Positions 22,820-29,151 of a stretch of 29,151 nt of DNA are shown here, piece by piece. Location: the NCBI GenBank assembly GCA_047632595.1, contig JBLIDK010000026.1:1-29151 (forward strand). The letters run 5' to 3'. Origin of the DNA: JBLIDK01 sp047632595. Lineage in GTDB: Bacteria > Bacteroidota > Bacteroidia > Sphingobacteriales > Sphingobacteriaceae. Position 1 is the stretch's first letter, and the number at the start of each line of letters is the position of its first letter. The notes under the pieces were generated by a model. That model was not told where the DNA came from and did not search any database. It saw nothing but the letters and a program-made list of their open reading frames with translations. The position numbers and the translations under genes are program-made.

Positions 22820-25726
22820 CTAGATAACTTCTAGCTCACGTTCATCGCTGTACTCGGATAATGGTAGACAGCTACAAACCAAATTACGATCTCCATACGT
22901 GTTATCAATTCGAGCAACTGATGGCCAGAACTTATGCTGAGCTAACCAAGTTAGTGGGAAAGCAGCTTCTTGTCTAGTATATGGCTTGTCCCAAGAATCA
23001 CTAGTAATGAACTCTTGTGTGTGAGGAGCGTTTTTAAGCAGGTTGTCTTCTTTATCTATGGTTCCTGTCTCAATAGCTTTAATCTCTTCTCTTATGCTTA
23101 TTAGAGCGTCACAGTAGCGATCTATTTCACCCTTGTCTTCACTTTCAGTTGGTTCAATCATTAAAGTTCCAACAACAGGGAAAGAAACCGTTGGTGCATG
23201 GAAACCATAATCCATTAAGCGCTTAGCAATATCTTCTACTTCAACATTTGCGGATTGTTTAAATGAGCGACAATCGATAATCATTTCGTGGGCAATCCTT
23301 CCGTTTTCACCGGTGTACAAGATGTTGAAATGACCTTTTAACCTTGCTGCAATGTAATTTGCATTGATAATTGCCATTCTAGTTGCATTTGTAAGCCCTT
23401 CACTACCCATCATCATAATGTAAGCGTGAGAAATTAGTAAAATGCTTGAACTGCTAAATGGAGCTGCAGAAATTGCAGAAATTCCTTTTTCACCACCTGT
23501 TTTAATAATACTGTGAGTTGGTAAGAAAGGGGCTAAATGTTTAGCAACCCCAATTGGCCCCATACCTGGGCCGCCGCCGCCATGTGGAATACAAAATGTT
23601 TTGTGCAAGTTAAGGTGACAAACATCTGCACCAATAATTGCTGGAGAAGTAAGTCCAACTTGAGCATTCATGTTGGCCCCATCCATATAAACTTGCCCAC
23701 CATGTTCGTGAATAAGGTTACAAACATCAACTACACTATCTTCAAAAACTCCATGAGTACTTGGGTAAGTAATCATTAATGCTGCTAGTTTATCTTTATG
23801 CAATTCTGTTTTCGTAGTTAAATCAGTCATGTCGATGTTACCCATCTCATCACATTTTACAACAACTACCTTCATTCCGGCCATAACAGCACTTGCAGGG
23901 TTTGTGCCATGGGCTGAAGCAGGAATTAAACAAACATTACGATCGCCTTCACCTTTACTTCTTAAGTATTCTTTTATAACTAAAAGACCTGCATACTCAC
24001 CTTGAGCACCCGCATTTGGTTGTAAACTTATTTCTGCAAAGCCAGTGATTTCACAAAGTGCATGGTTCAATTCCTTAAAAACTTCGTAGTAACCTTTGGT
24101 TTGATCTTCTGGAGCAAATGGATGCAAGGCTGAAAATTCTGGCCAAGTAACCGGAATCATTTCTGTTGCTGCATTTAACTTCATGGTACAGGAACCTAAA
24201 GGAATCATAGAAGTGTTTAACCCAAGATCTTTATTCTCCAAGTACTTCAAATAACGCATCATTTCAGTTTCTGAATGGTGAGTATTGAATACTTCGTGAG
24301 TTAAAACTTCATCAGAACGAAGATGCTCTTTTCTTAGAACTCCACTCGCTTTTGCATAGGTTATTTTGTACTCCTCAATGGTGTATTTTTTACCAGCTGC
24401 TTCTGCAAATACTTGAATTAGCTCTAAAGTTTGTGGGCCATTACTGGTTTCATCTAACGATGCACCAACAGTACCATCTTTGAAATAGCATAAGTTAATT
24501 TCATGCTTTTCAGCAACCTTTCTTAGGTCTTTTACAGATACTCCTGCACCTTTTAAATCAAACTTTATCGTGTCGAAATAAATTGTGTTAAGTTGAGTAT
24601 AACCAAATCCGGTTACCGCATCATTTACTAGAGAGGCAAAACTATGAATTCGAGTTGCAATACGTTTTAAACCTACACTACCATGATAAATAGCATAAAA
24701 AGCAGCCATGTTGGCAAGCAAAGCTTGAGCTGTACAAATATTTGATGTTGCTTTATCTCTTCTAATATGTTGCTCACGAGTTTGTAAAGCCATTCGCAAG
24801 GCTGGGTTTCCATTGGAATCTAATGAAACACCAATAATTCTTCCAGGAATAATTCGCTTAAACTCATCTTTAGTTGCAAAATAAGCAGCATGCGGTCCAC
24901 CAAATCCTAAAGGAATTCCAAAACGTTGAGTCGTACCCACTACTACATCTGCTCCAAATTCTGAGGGAGGTGTTAAAAGTACTAACGACATTAAATCGGC
25001 TGCAACGATTAAGTAAGCACCCACTTTGTCTAAATCAGCTCTTAGTTTTTTGAAATTCTTAACCTCTCCATTTGCATCTGGATATTGAACTAAGGCCGCA
25101 AAATATTCATCTGTAGGAACAAATGTTTGTAAATCACCAAGTACGATTTCAATTCCGAAATGCTCAGCACGTGTTTTTAAAACATCAGCAGTTTGGTTGT
25201 AAGTCTTATCAGAAACGAAGAATTTTGTAGCTGTCTTGTTCTTCTTTTTGCTGTAAAGCATTGCCATTGCTTCGGCAGCAGCAGTTGCTTCATCTAAAAG
25301 AGAAGAATTGGCAATAGGCATTCCGGTTAAATCCATTACCATTGTTTGAAAGTTTAATAAACCTTCAAGTCTACCTTGGGCTATTTCACTTTGGTAAGGG
25401 GTGTAAGGAGTGTACCAACCCGGGTTTTCCATTACATTTCTAAGAATTACACTTGGCGTGAAGCAATTGTAGTAGCCCATTCCGATGTAATTTCTAAATA
25501 TTTTGTTCTTTTTGCCGATGCGCTCAATTTTATCCAAGTACTCATGCTCGGTTAAAGGCTCATCTAAGTCAAGCGGTTTTTGACTTCTAATTTTTTTAGG
25601 GATCGTCTGGTCAATTAGCTCATCTACAGAGGATACGCCAATTGCTTTTAGCATTTCACTTACTTCTTTCGCATCAGGACCAATGTGACGAATGTCAAAC
25701 TGTTCTTTTTCAAAATCCAATTTCAT
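22820..25726 (-). CDS. gcvP: Glycine dehydrogenase (decarboxylating), P-protein of the glycine cleavage system
   Basis: PLP-dependent enzyme that decarboxylates glycine and passes the aminomethyl group to the lipoyl arm of GcvH. At 968 residues it is the full-length fused (alpha plus beta) form. N-terminal family marks are FDIRHIGPDAKEVSEML and NYIGMGYYNCFTPSVILRNV; the first half has YTPYQSEIAQGRLEGLLNFQ and DEATAAAEAM. In the second half, HLNLHKTFCIPHGGGGPGMG places the PLP-binding lysine at residue 709. The C-terminal half also has MIEPTESEDKGEIDRYCDAL. It is monocistronic here with a good promoter; gcvH and gcvT are not in the window. Confidence 0.97.
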   Translation of the reverse strand: MKLDFEKEQFDIRHIGPDAKEVSEMLKAIGVSSVDELIDQTIPKKIRSQKPLDLDEPLTEHEYLDKIERIGKKNKIFRNYIGMGYYNCFTPSVILRNVMENPGWYTPYTPYQSEIAQGRLEGLLNFQTMVMDLTGMPIANSSLLDEATAAAEAMAMLYSKKKNKTATKFFVSDKTYNQTADVLKTRAEHFGIEIVLGDLQTFVPTDEYFAALVQYPDANGEVKNFKKLRADLDKVGAYLIVAADLMSLVLLTPPSEFGADVVVGTTQRFGIPLGFGGPHAAYFATKDEFKRIIPGRIIGVSLDSNGNPALRMALQTREQHIRRDKATSNICTAQALLANMAAFYAIYHGSVGLKRIATRIHSFASLVNDAVTGFGYTQLNTIYFDTIKFDLKGAGVSVKDLRKVAEKHEINLCYFKDGTVGASLDETSNGPQTLELIQVFAEAAGKKYTIEEYKITYAKASGVLRKEHLRSDEVLTHEVFNTHHSETEMMRYLKYLENKDLGLNTSMIPLGSCTMKLNAATEMIPVTWPEFSALHPFAPEDQTKGYYEVFKELNHALCEITGFAEISLQPNAGAQGEYAGLLVIKEYLRSKGEGDRNVCLIPASAHGTNPASAVMAGMKVVVVKCDEMGNIDMTDLTTKTELHKDKLAALMITYPSTHGVFEDSVVDVCNLIHEHGGQVYMDGANMNAQVGLTSPAIIGADVCHLNLHKTFCIPHGGGGPGMGPIGVAKHLAPFLPTHSIIKTGGEKGISAISAAPFSSSSILLISHAYIMMMGSEGLTNATRMAIINANYIAARLKGHFNILYTGENGRIAHEMIIDCRSFKQSANVEVEDIAKRLMDYGFHAPTVSFPVVGTLMIEPTESEDKGEIDRYCDALISIREEIKAIETGTIDKEDNLLKNAPHTQEFITSDSWDKPYTRQEAAFPLTWLAQHKFWPSVARIDNTYGDRNLVCSCLPLSEYSDERELEVI

Positions 25727-25760
25727 ATTCTAAGGTTGGAATAGTTATTAAAAATGTACG

Positions 25761-25791
25761 CAAAGTTACCGAAAAGCTTTACTATTGTCAA
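25761..25791 (-). promoter_or_regulatory. Bacteroidota-type promoter for gcvP
   Basis: On the minus strand TTG (25791-25789), a 20-base spacer and TAACTTTG (25768-25761) match the TTG/TAnnTTTG consensus exactly, with the same spacing as the ndk promoter. It lies 34 bases upstream of the gcvP ATG. No glycine riboswitch is possible in so short a leader. Confidence 0.78.
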
Positions 25792-25810
25792 TAGAAAAAA
25801 GCATAAAAGT

Positions 25811-25845
25811 GCAATGGAAATAGCTGAAAGCTATTTGTCCAATGC
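25811..25845. repeat. Long imperfect hairpin in the gcvP-pdxJ intergenic region
   Basis: The core AAATAGCT, loop GAA, AGCTATTT (25818-25836) is a perfect 8-base-pair stem. Outside it GCAATGG pairs with CCAATGC after a two-base GT bulge and one A-A mismatch. No T run follows on either side, so it is not an ordinary terminator. It lies upstream of the gcvP promoter. Confidence 0.5.
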
Positions 25846-25930
25846 AGTAAATAATCATCTTAAGTGTTTTGTATCGATTCGCTTTTCGCGGAGTGCTTCA
25901 AAACGTATAGTAAGGTCTGTTTTAGTTTAA

Positions 25931-26044
25931 AATCTCAACCGTAAAACCTGCCCCTTCGATACTATTTTTTTATTCGTTCCTCATCAAAAATCACTCCTTG
26001 ACGGGTCCTACGTCGGTCTAGGAATCTTCTCAGGATGACTAGTT
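25931..26044. other. Gene-free stretch between gcvP and pdxJ, possible dispersed repeat fragment
   Basis: No credible gene is seen on either strand from 25727 to 26044. Read on the minus strand, the end next to pdxJ begins GTCATCCTGAGAAGATTCC and continues with TGATGAGGAACGAA and TATCGAAGGGG, resembling the GTCATCCTGAG...CGAAGGATCT type of intergenic repeat found in many Bacteroidota genomes. It also has a small TCCTA/TAGGA inverted repeat. No second copy lies in this window, so repeat status is inferred from memory of such elements. Confidence 0.35.
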
Positions 26045-26761
26045 TTATTTTAACTTCTGCTTATAAAGTTCAATCGTATCCTGAATTCCATAATAAAGCG
26101 CGTCAGAAATTAAGGCGTGGCCAATTGAGACTTCCAATAAATTGGGAATGTTTTGAGAAAAGTAAAATAAATTGTCAAGGTCCAAGTCGTGACCTGCATT
26201 AATACCTAATTTTAATTCATGAGCCTTTTCCGCTGCTTTTACAAAAGGTTCAATGGCTTTTTCCTTGTTATCTTTAAATTGAGCAGCATACGATTCTGTG
26301 TATAATTCTATCCGATCAGTACCTGTTTCTGCAGCGTAATTTATCATTTCTACATCTGCATTAATAAAAATGGAAGAACGAATGCCATTGTCTTTAAGTT
26401 TTTGAATGACATCCTTAAGAAAGTTAAGGTGTTTTTTGGTGTTCCAGCCAGCATTGGAGGTAAGCACCTCAGGACTATCAGGAACCAAGGTGCATTGAGC
26501 TGGTTTTACTTTTAAAACTAAGTCAAGAAAGTCGGGAGTCGGATTGCCTTCAATATTGAATTCAGTTTTTAAAACCGGTGCTAAGTCGTAAACATCTTTG
26601 TAACGAATGTGTCGTTCATCTGGTCGAGGGTGAACCGTTATGCCTTCGGCGCCAAATTGCTCTGCATCAAGGGCAAATTGCATTATGTAAGGTTTATTAC
26701 CGCCACGAGCATTCCTAATCGTTGCAATTTTGTTAATATTTACACTTAATTTTGTTGCCAT
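26045..26761 (-). CDS. pdxJ: Pyridoxine 5'-phosphate synthase
   Basis: Condenses 1-deoxy-xylulose 5-phosphate with 3-amino-2-oxopropyl phosphate to give pyridoxine 5'-phosphate, in the DXP-dependent vitamin B6 pathway. The family marks are LSVNINKIATIRNARGGNKP at the N-terminus (substrate-binding asparagine and arginine), GITVHPRPDERHIR (catalytic histidine region), GINAGHDLDLDNL and EVSIGHALISDALYYG near the C-terminus (phosphate loop). The 238-residue length is normal. A near-consensus -7 element (TACCTTTA, 26776-26769) lies just upstream on the minus strand. The product PLP is the cofactor of the neighbouring GcvP, though the two genes appear to be separate transcription units. Confidence 0.96.
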   Translation of the reverse strand: MATKLSVNINKIATIRNARGGNKPYIMQFALDAEQFGAEGITVHPRPDERHIRYKDVYDLAPVLKTEFNIEGNPTPDFLDLVLKVKPAQCTLVPDSPEVLTSNAGWNTKKHLNFLKDVIQKLKDNGIRSSIFINADVEMINYAAETGTDRIELYTESYAAQFKDNKEKAIEPFVKAAEKAHELKLGINAGHDLDLDNLFYFSQNIPNLLEVSIGHALISDALYYGIQDTIELYKQKLK

Positions 26762-26809
26762 CTTAGAATAAAGGTATGAGTTAAAAGTTATTAACTAAGA
26801 GATTAATGA

Positions 26810-26838
26810 TTGAATAACAATAAGCTTTATTAATTTTG
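26810..26838 (+). promoter_or_regulatory. Bacteroidota-type promoter for the DUF1844 gene
   Basis: TTG (26810-26812), an 18-base spacer and TAATTTTG (26831-26838) match the -33/-7 consensus. The -7 element lies 17 bases before the ATG at 26856. Confidence 0.65.
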
Positions 26839-26855
26839 TATCAAATTATTGAATA

Positions 26856-27170
26856 ATGGACCAGAACGAACAATATTTTTTTCAACTCATTCAAATTTTC
26901 CACCAATCTGCTTTACAAGGCATGGGGAAAATAGTAGATCCTGCAAGCCAAAAGGTTACAAAGCAAATGGACCAAGCTAGAGCTGCTATTGATATGTTAG
27001 ATATGCTTAAGGAAAAAACGAAAGGCAATTTAACTGAAAACGAATCCAAACTACTAACGAATATACTTACTGATTTGCGTTTAAATTTTGTTGATGAGTC
27101 AAATTCGAAAGAAGAGACGATAGAAACAAAAGAGAAAAACACAGAAGAAGAAACAACCTCAGATAAATAG
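26856..27170 (+). CDS. DUF1844 domain protein
   Basis: A 104-residue soluble protein with the DUF1844 pattern: YFFQLIQIFHQSALQGMGKI, then QMDQARAAIDMLDMLKEKTK and LTENESKLLTNILTDLRLNF. It is mostly helical, with a very acidic, lysine/glutamate-rich tail after residue 85. Function is unknown for the family. It begins a two-gene unit with the membrane coiled-coil protein, separated by only four bases. Confidence 0.82.
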   Translation: MDQNEQYFFQLIQIFHQSALQGMGKIVDPASQKVTKQMDQARAAIDMLDMLKEKTKGNLTENESKLLTNILTDLRLNFVDESNSKEETIETKEKNTEEETTSDK

Positions 27171-27174
27171 CACC

Positions 27175-28077
27175 ATGGCTGTCCAAAAAAACCAGAATAC
27201 CACCATTTACATTCTAATTGCTCTTGTAATTATTTTAATTACAACCAATATATTTACGTTTCTAAAGGTTGGTGATACCAAAAAAGAATTAGAAATAAGT
27301 GAAGCAGATAAGATTGAACTTCAAACAGATTTGGCAGAAATGCAATTGGATTTGGATGAATCATTAGAGCAACTGAACACAAAAGACAGTGCGTTAATGG
27401 CTACAAATGCTGAATTGCAATCTAAGGTTGATCAAATCAAGAAAATGCTAGCGACGGGTAAAATTAATCGTAAAAAGCTTGATGACTACAAGGATGAAAT
27501 AGATCAGTTGAAATACTACATTAAAAAGTATCAAGGAGAAATTGATGTTCTAAAAGCCGAAAATCAACAACTAACTTCAGAGAATAAGGATTTGAAAACG
27601 GTCATAAAAGTAGAGCAACAAAAAACAGATAACCTATTAACTGAAAATATTACTCTAAATAATAAAGTTTCGGTAGCTCAATTATTAAAAACAAGTAAAA
27701 TTACCTCTATTCCATATCGAACTCGTAGTAATGGTGAAGAAAAGCAAGTAGACCGGGCTAAAACAGTAGAAGGTGTTAATGTATGTTTCAACATTGCAGA
27801 TAATCCAATAGCAGGAACCGGAGGACGAGCAGTATATATTCAAATATTTAATCCTTTAGGAAGACTTGAAGCTATCACTGACCAAACTGGTAGCAAGTTT
27901 ATTGGTGAAGGTGAAGAGAAGGTTTATACTTCAAAAGTTTCAGTTGATTTCCAAAATAAAGGAAAGCAATACTGTGGTAATTTTCAGAAGTCTTCAAGTT
28001 TTGAAAAAGGAACTTATTCTGTTAAATTATACTGCGATCAGTTTTTAATGGGTCAAAGTAGCTTTGAGTTAAAATAA
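27175..28077 (+). CDS. Membrane-anchored coiled-coil protein of unknown function
   Basis: A 300-residue protein in three parts. An N-terminal membrane helix (about residues 10-30, TIYILIALVIILITTNIFTF) acts as an anchor. A long coiled coil (about 36-165) with heptad leucine and isoleucine spacing, rich in K, E, D and Q, follows. A C-terminal globular domain (about 175-300) contains GVNVCFNIADNPIAGTGGRA, YIQIFNPLGRLEA and GTYSVKLYCDQFLMGQSSFE. The last part looks beta-rich, with cysteines near residues 204, 264 and 286. The topology suggests the coiled coil and domain face the periplasm. I recognise no named family; a scaffolding or envelope-spacing role is a guess. Its stop overlaps the convergent gene's stop by nine bases. 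Confidence 0.85.
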   Translation: MAVQKNQNTTIYILIALVIILITTNIFTFLKVGDTKKELEISEADKIELQTDLAEMQLDLDESLEQLNTKDSALMATNAELQSKVDQIKKMLATGKINRKKLDDYKDEIDQLKYYIKKYQGEIDVLKAENQQLTSENKDLKTVIKVEQQKTDNLLTENITLNNKVSVAQLLKTSKITSIPYRTRSNGEEKQVDRAKTVEGVNVCFNIADNPIAGTGGRAVYIQIFNPLGRLEAITDQTGSKFIGEGEEKVYTSKVSVDFQNKGKQYCGNFQKSSSFEKGTYSVKLYCDQFLMGQSSFELK

Positions 28078-29151
28078 AGCCCTAGCGGTTAAAGAGCCAG
28101 TATTTATAGCCTTAGTCGCCTCGGATTTACGTCCGTCGTAACTAAGGCTTATTTGTAGGTTTTCGTTAAGGTTTCGTTGCACAGAAACATTCCAAGTGTA
28201 ATTTGTGCCAGCCTGTAATCCATCTAATAATTGATAACTTACGGGCGTGTTTGTTTGTCCAATATAGTTGTTATTTATTAGGTTTACTCCTCCTGAAATA
28301 AGCCCTTTCCCAATAAAATTATACTTGCTTTCTAGTCCAAAACTTTGTGCCTTTAGTTCTTCGCCTCCAAATTGTTGTGAGTTGGTTTTTTGCTTACGCT
28401 TGTAACTCAAAATTAGGTTGAAACGATCATCCAATTGTATATCAAAAACTGGTGAAAATTCATTTTGATTTACATTGAAACTACGGGTTACAAAAAAGTC
28501 TGAATTGAATTTATTGATGCCTTTTACCGCACTTAAACTAAACTCTGTACTTGGAATAAATCGCCACCTAACTCTTGCGCCACGCTCAGTTAAATTACTT
28601 ACATCAAAACCTGATGATAGAAAGGTCTTATTTTCATTTTTTGAATAAGTTAGTTCGGCACCATAAATAGGATTGGTTCGGTTAAAATAAAAGGTGTTCT
28701 TGAACGATTTCACTAAGGTCACTAACAGACTGTCTGCTGAAGGAGAGACCAAAGGATTAAATGAGCTGACTATTTTGGGTCCGGTGGTTTTTTTATTTAC
28801 CAGAAAAAACAAATTATTTGAGAAGGTTGATATAACCTTAGAAAAAATTGAATTGCCCTTTAAAATGGCAGCTGGATTTATATAAAACACTTCGCTTACT
28901 GCAGCTCCTTGCGTATTTATAAACTCATTTGAGGGTGTAAAAACACGCAAGTATTTTCTCTGGTCAGGAAACTGTGCAATTTCAAATTCGTTTAATTCCT
29001 TAATTCCATTATTGTTGTAGTCAACCCAATTATAGGTTCCTTGCCCAACGGGCACTTCAATGAATAAGAACTCTCTTTTTTGCTCCCGCCCTGAACTAAC
29101 TTCATAAAATGAACTGGTTCGAATTAATCCAGAGGCAAGGGTAGCATTGTA
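28069..29151 (-). CDS. C-terminal part of a large surface/outer-membrane protein (5' end outside window)
   Basis: The frame is open to the window edge (base 29151), so only the last 360 residues are seen; the in-frame ATG-like codon at 29055 is internal. The sequence GTYNWVDYNNNGIKELNEFE contains a D-x-N-x-N-G-x-x-E pattern reminiscent of EF-hand/dockerin-like calcium loops and is followed by AQFPDQRKYLRVFTPSNEF. The rest alternates polar and hydrophobic residues with many aromatic strand ends (for example FSLSAVKGINKFNSDFFV, RFNLILSYKRK, YTWNVSVQRNLNENLQISLS), as in outer-membrane beta barrels. It ends RALF, so the C-terminal aromatic residue typical of barrels is present. I cannot name the family; it resembles large hypothetical proteins common in Bacteroidota. 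Confidence 0.75.
   Translation of the reverse strand, partial: YNATLASGLIRTSSFYEVSSGREQKREFLFIEVPVGQGTYNWVDYNNNGIKELNEFEIAQFPDQRKYLRVFTPSNEFINTQGAAVSEVFYINPAAILKGNSIFSKVISTFSNNLFFLVNKKTTGPKIVSSFNPLVSPSADSLLVTLVKSFKNTFYFNRTNPIYGAELTYSKNENKTFLSSGFDVSNLTERGARVRWRFIPSTEFSLSAVKGINKFNSDFFVTRSFNVNQNEFSPVFDIQLDDRFNLILSYKRKQKTNSQQFGGEELKAQSFGLESKYNFIGKGLISGGVNLINNNYIGQTNTPVSYQLLDGLQAGTNYTWNVSVQRNLNENLQISLSYDGRKSEATKAINTGSLTARALF

Noticed and set aside
25814..25930. A 38-codon plus-strand open frame in the gcvP-pdxJ gap, starting MEIAESYLSN
   Set aside because: It overlaps the hairpin, has no ribosome-binding or promoter signal that fits, and resembles no protein I know; short open frames are expected by chance.
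1..29151. CRISPR arrays, insertion sequences, phage genes
   Set aside because: No regularly spaced repeats, transposase motifs or phage structural proteins were seen on either strand.

Overview
The window is AT-rich chromosomal DNA from a member of the Bacteroidota, most likely Flavobacteriales. Three things support this: repeated TTG-N18..20-TAnnTTTG promoters (the Bacteroidota sigma-A consensus), mostly absent Shine-Dalgarno sequences, and several proteins with type IX secretion system (T9SS) type A C-terminal sorting domains. No phage, transposon, CRISPR array or rRNA is visible. One tRNA gene is present.

Region by region: (1) 1-1260 holds the 3' part of recF and an overlapping DUF721/DciA-like gene, closed by a bidirectional hairpin shared with ndk. 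(2) ndk (minus) and a four-gene overlapping operon (plus: NrnA-like DHH phosphoesterase, two-domain FKBP lipoprotein, TatD-type DNase, type I asparaginase) diverge from a short promoter region. (3) 5415-6353 is a decayed alpha/beta-hydrolase gene with two in-frame stops, two frameshifts and a damaged nucleophile elbow, next to tRNA-Ser(GGA). (4) 6614-8793 is an ExbB / small three-helix membrane protein / ExbD / ExbD energy-transduction operon with a strong terminator. (5) Polyprenyl synthase and TerC genes follow, convergent with a recJ-lptB-GH3 operon on the minus strand. (6) 14979-22741 is the most unusual region: a relic of a T9SS sorting domain, then four tandem genes for secreted paralogues that share an N-terminal region I cannot assign to a named family, a conserved CxxC pair just before the sorting domain, and a T9SS type A tail. 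(7) gcvP (minus, convergent, clear promoter), a gene-free stretch with a hairpin and a possible dispersed repeat, and pdxJ (minus). (8) A DUF1844 gene and a membrane-anchored coiled-coil protein run forward and meet, tail to tail, the 3' part of a large surface/outer-membrane protein gene that leaves the window.

Most genes are housekeeping: DNA repair and replication (recF, DUF721, recJ), nucleotide and RNA turnover (ndk, nrnA-like), envelope biogenesis and energisation (lptB, ExbBD, polyprenyl synthase), glycine cleavage (gcvP) and vitamin B6 synthesis (pdxJ). GcvP is a PLP enzyme, so the nearby pdxJ may be a functional link, although each gene has its own start region. The accessory signal is the T9SS cargo cluster, which looks like stepwise duplication: genes 2 and 3 are close copies that kept the same upstream element, and gene 4 gained Ig/cadherin-like repeats inside the shared fold.
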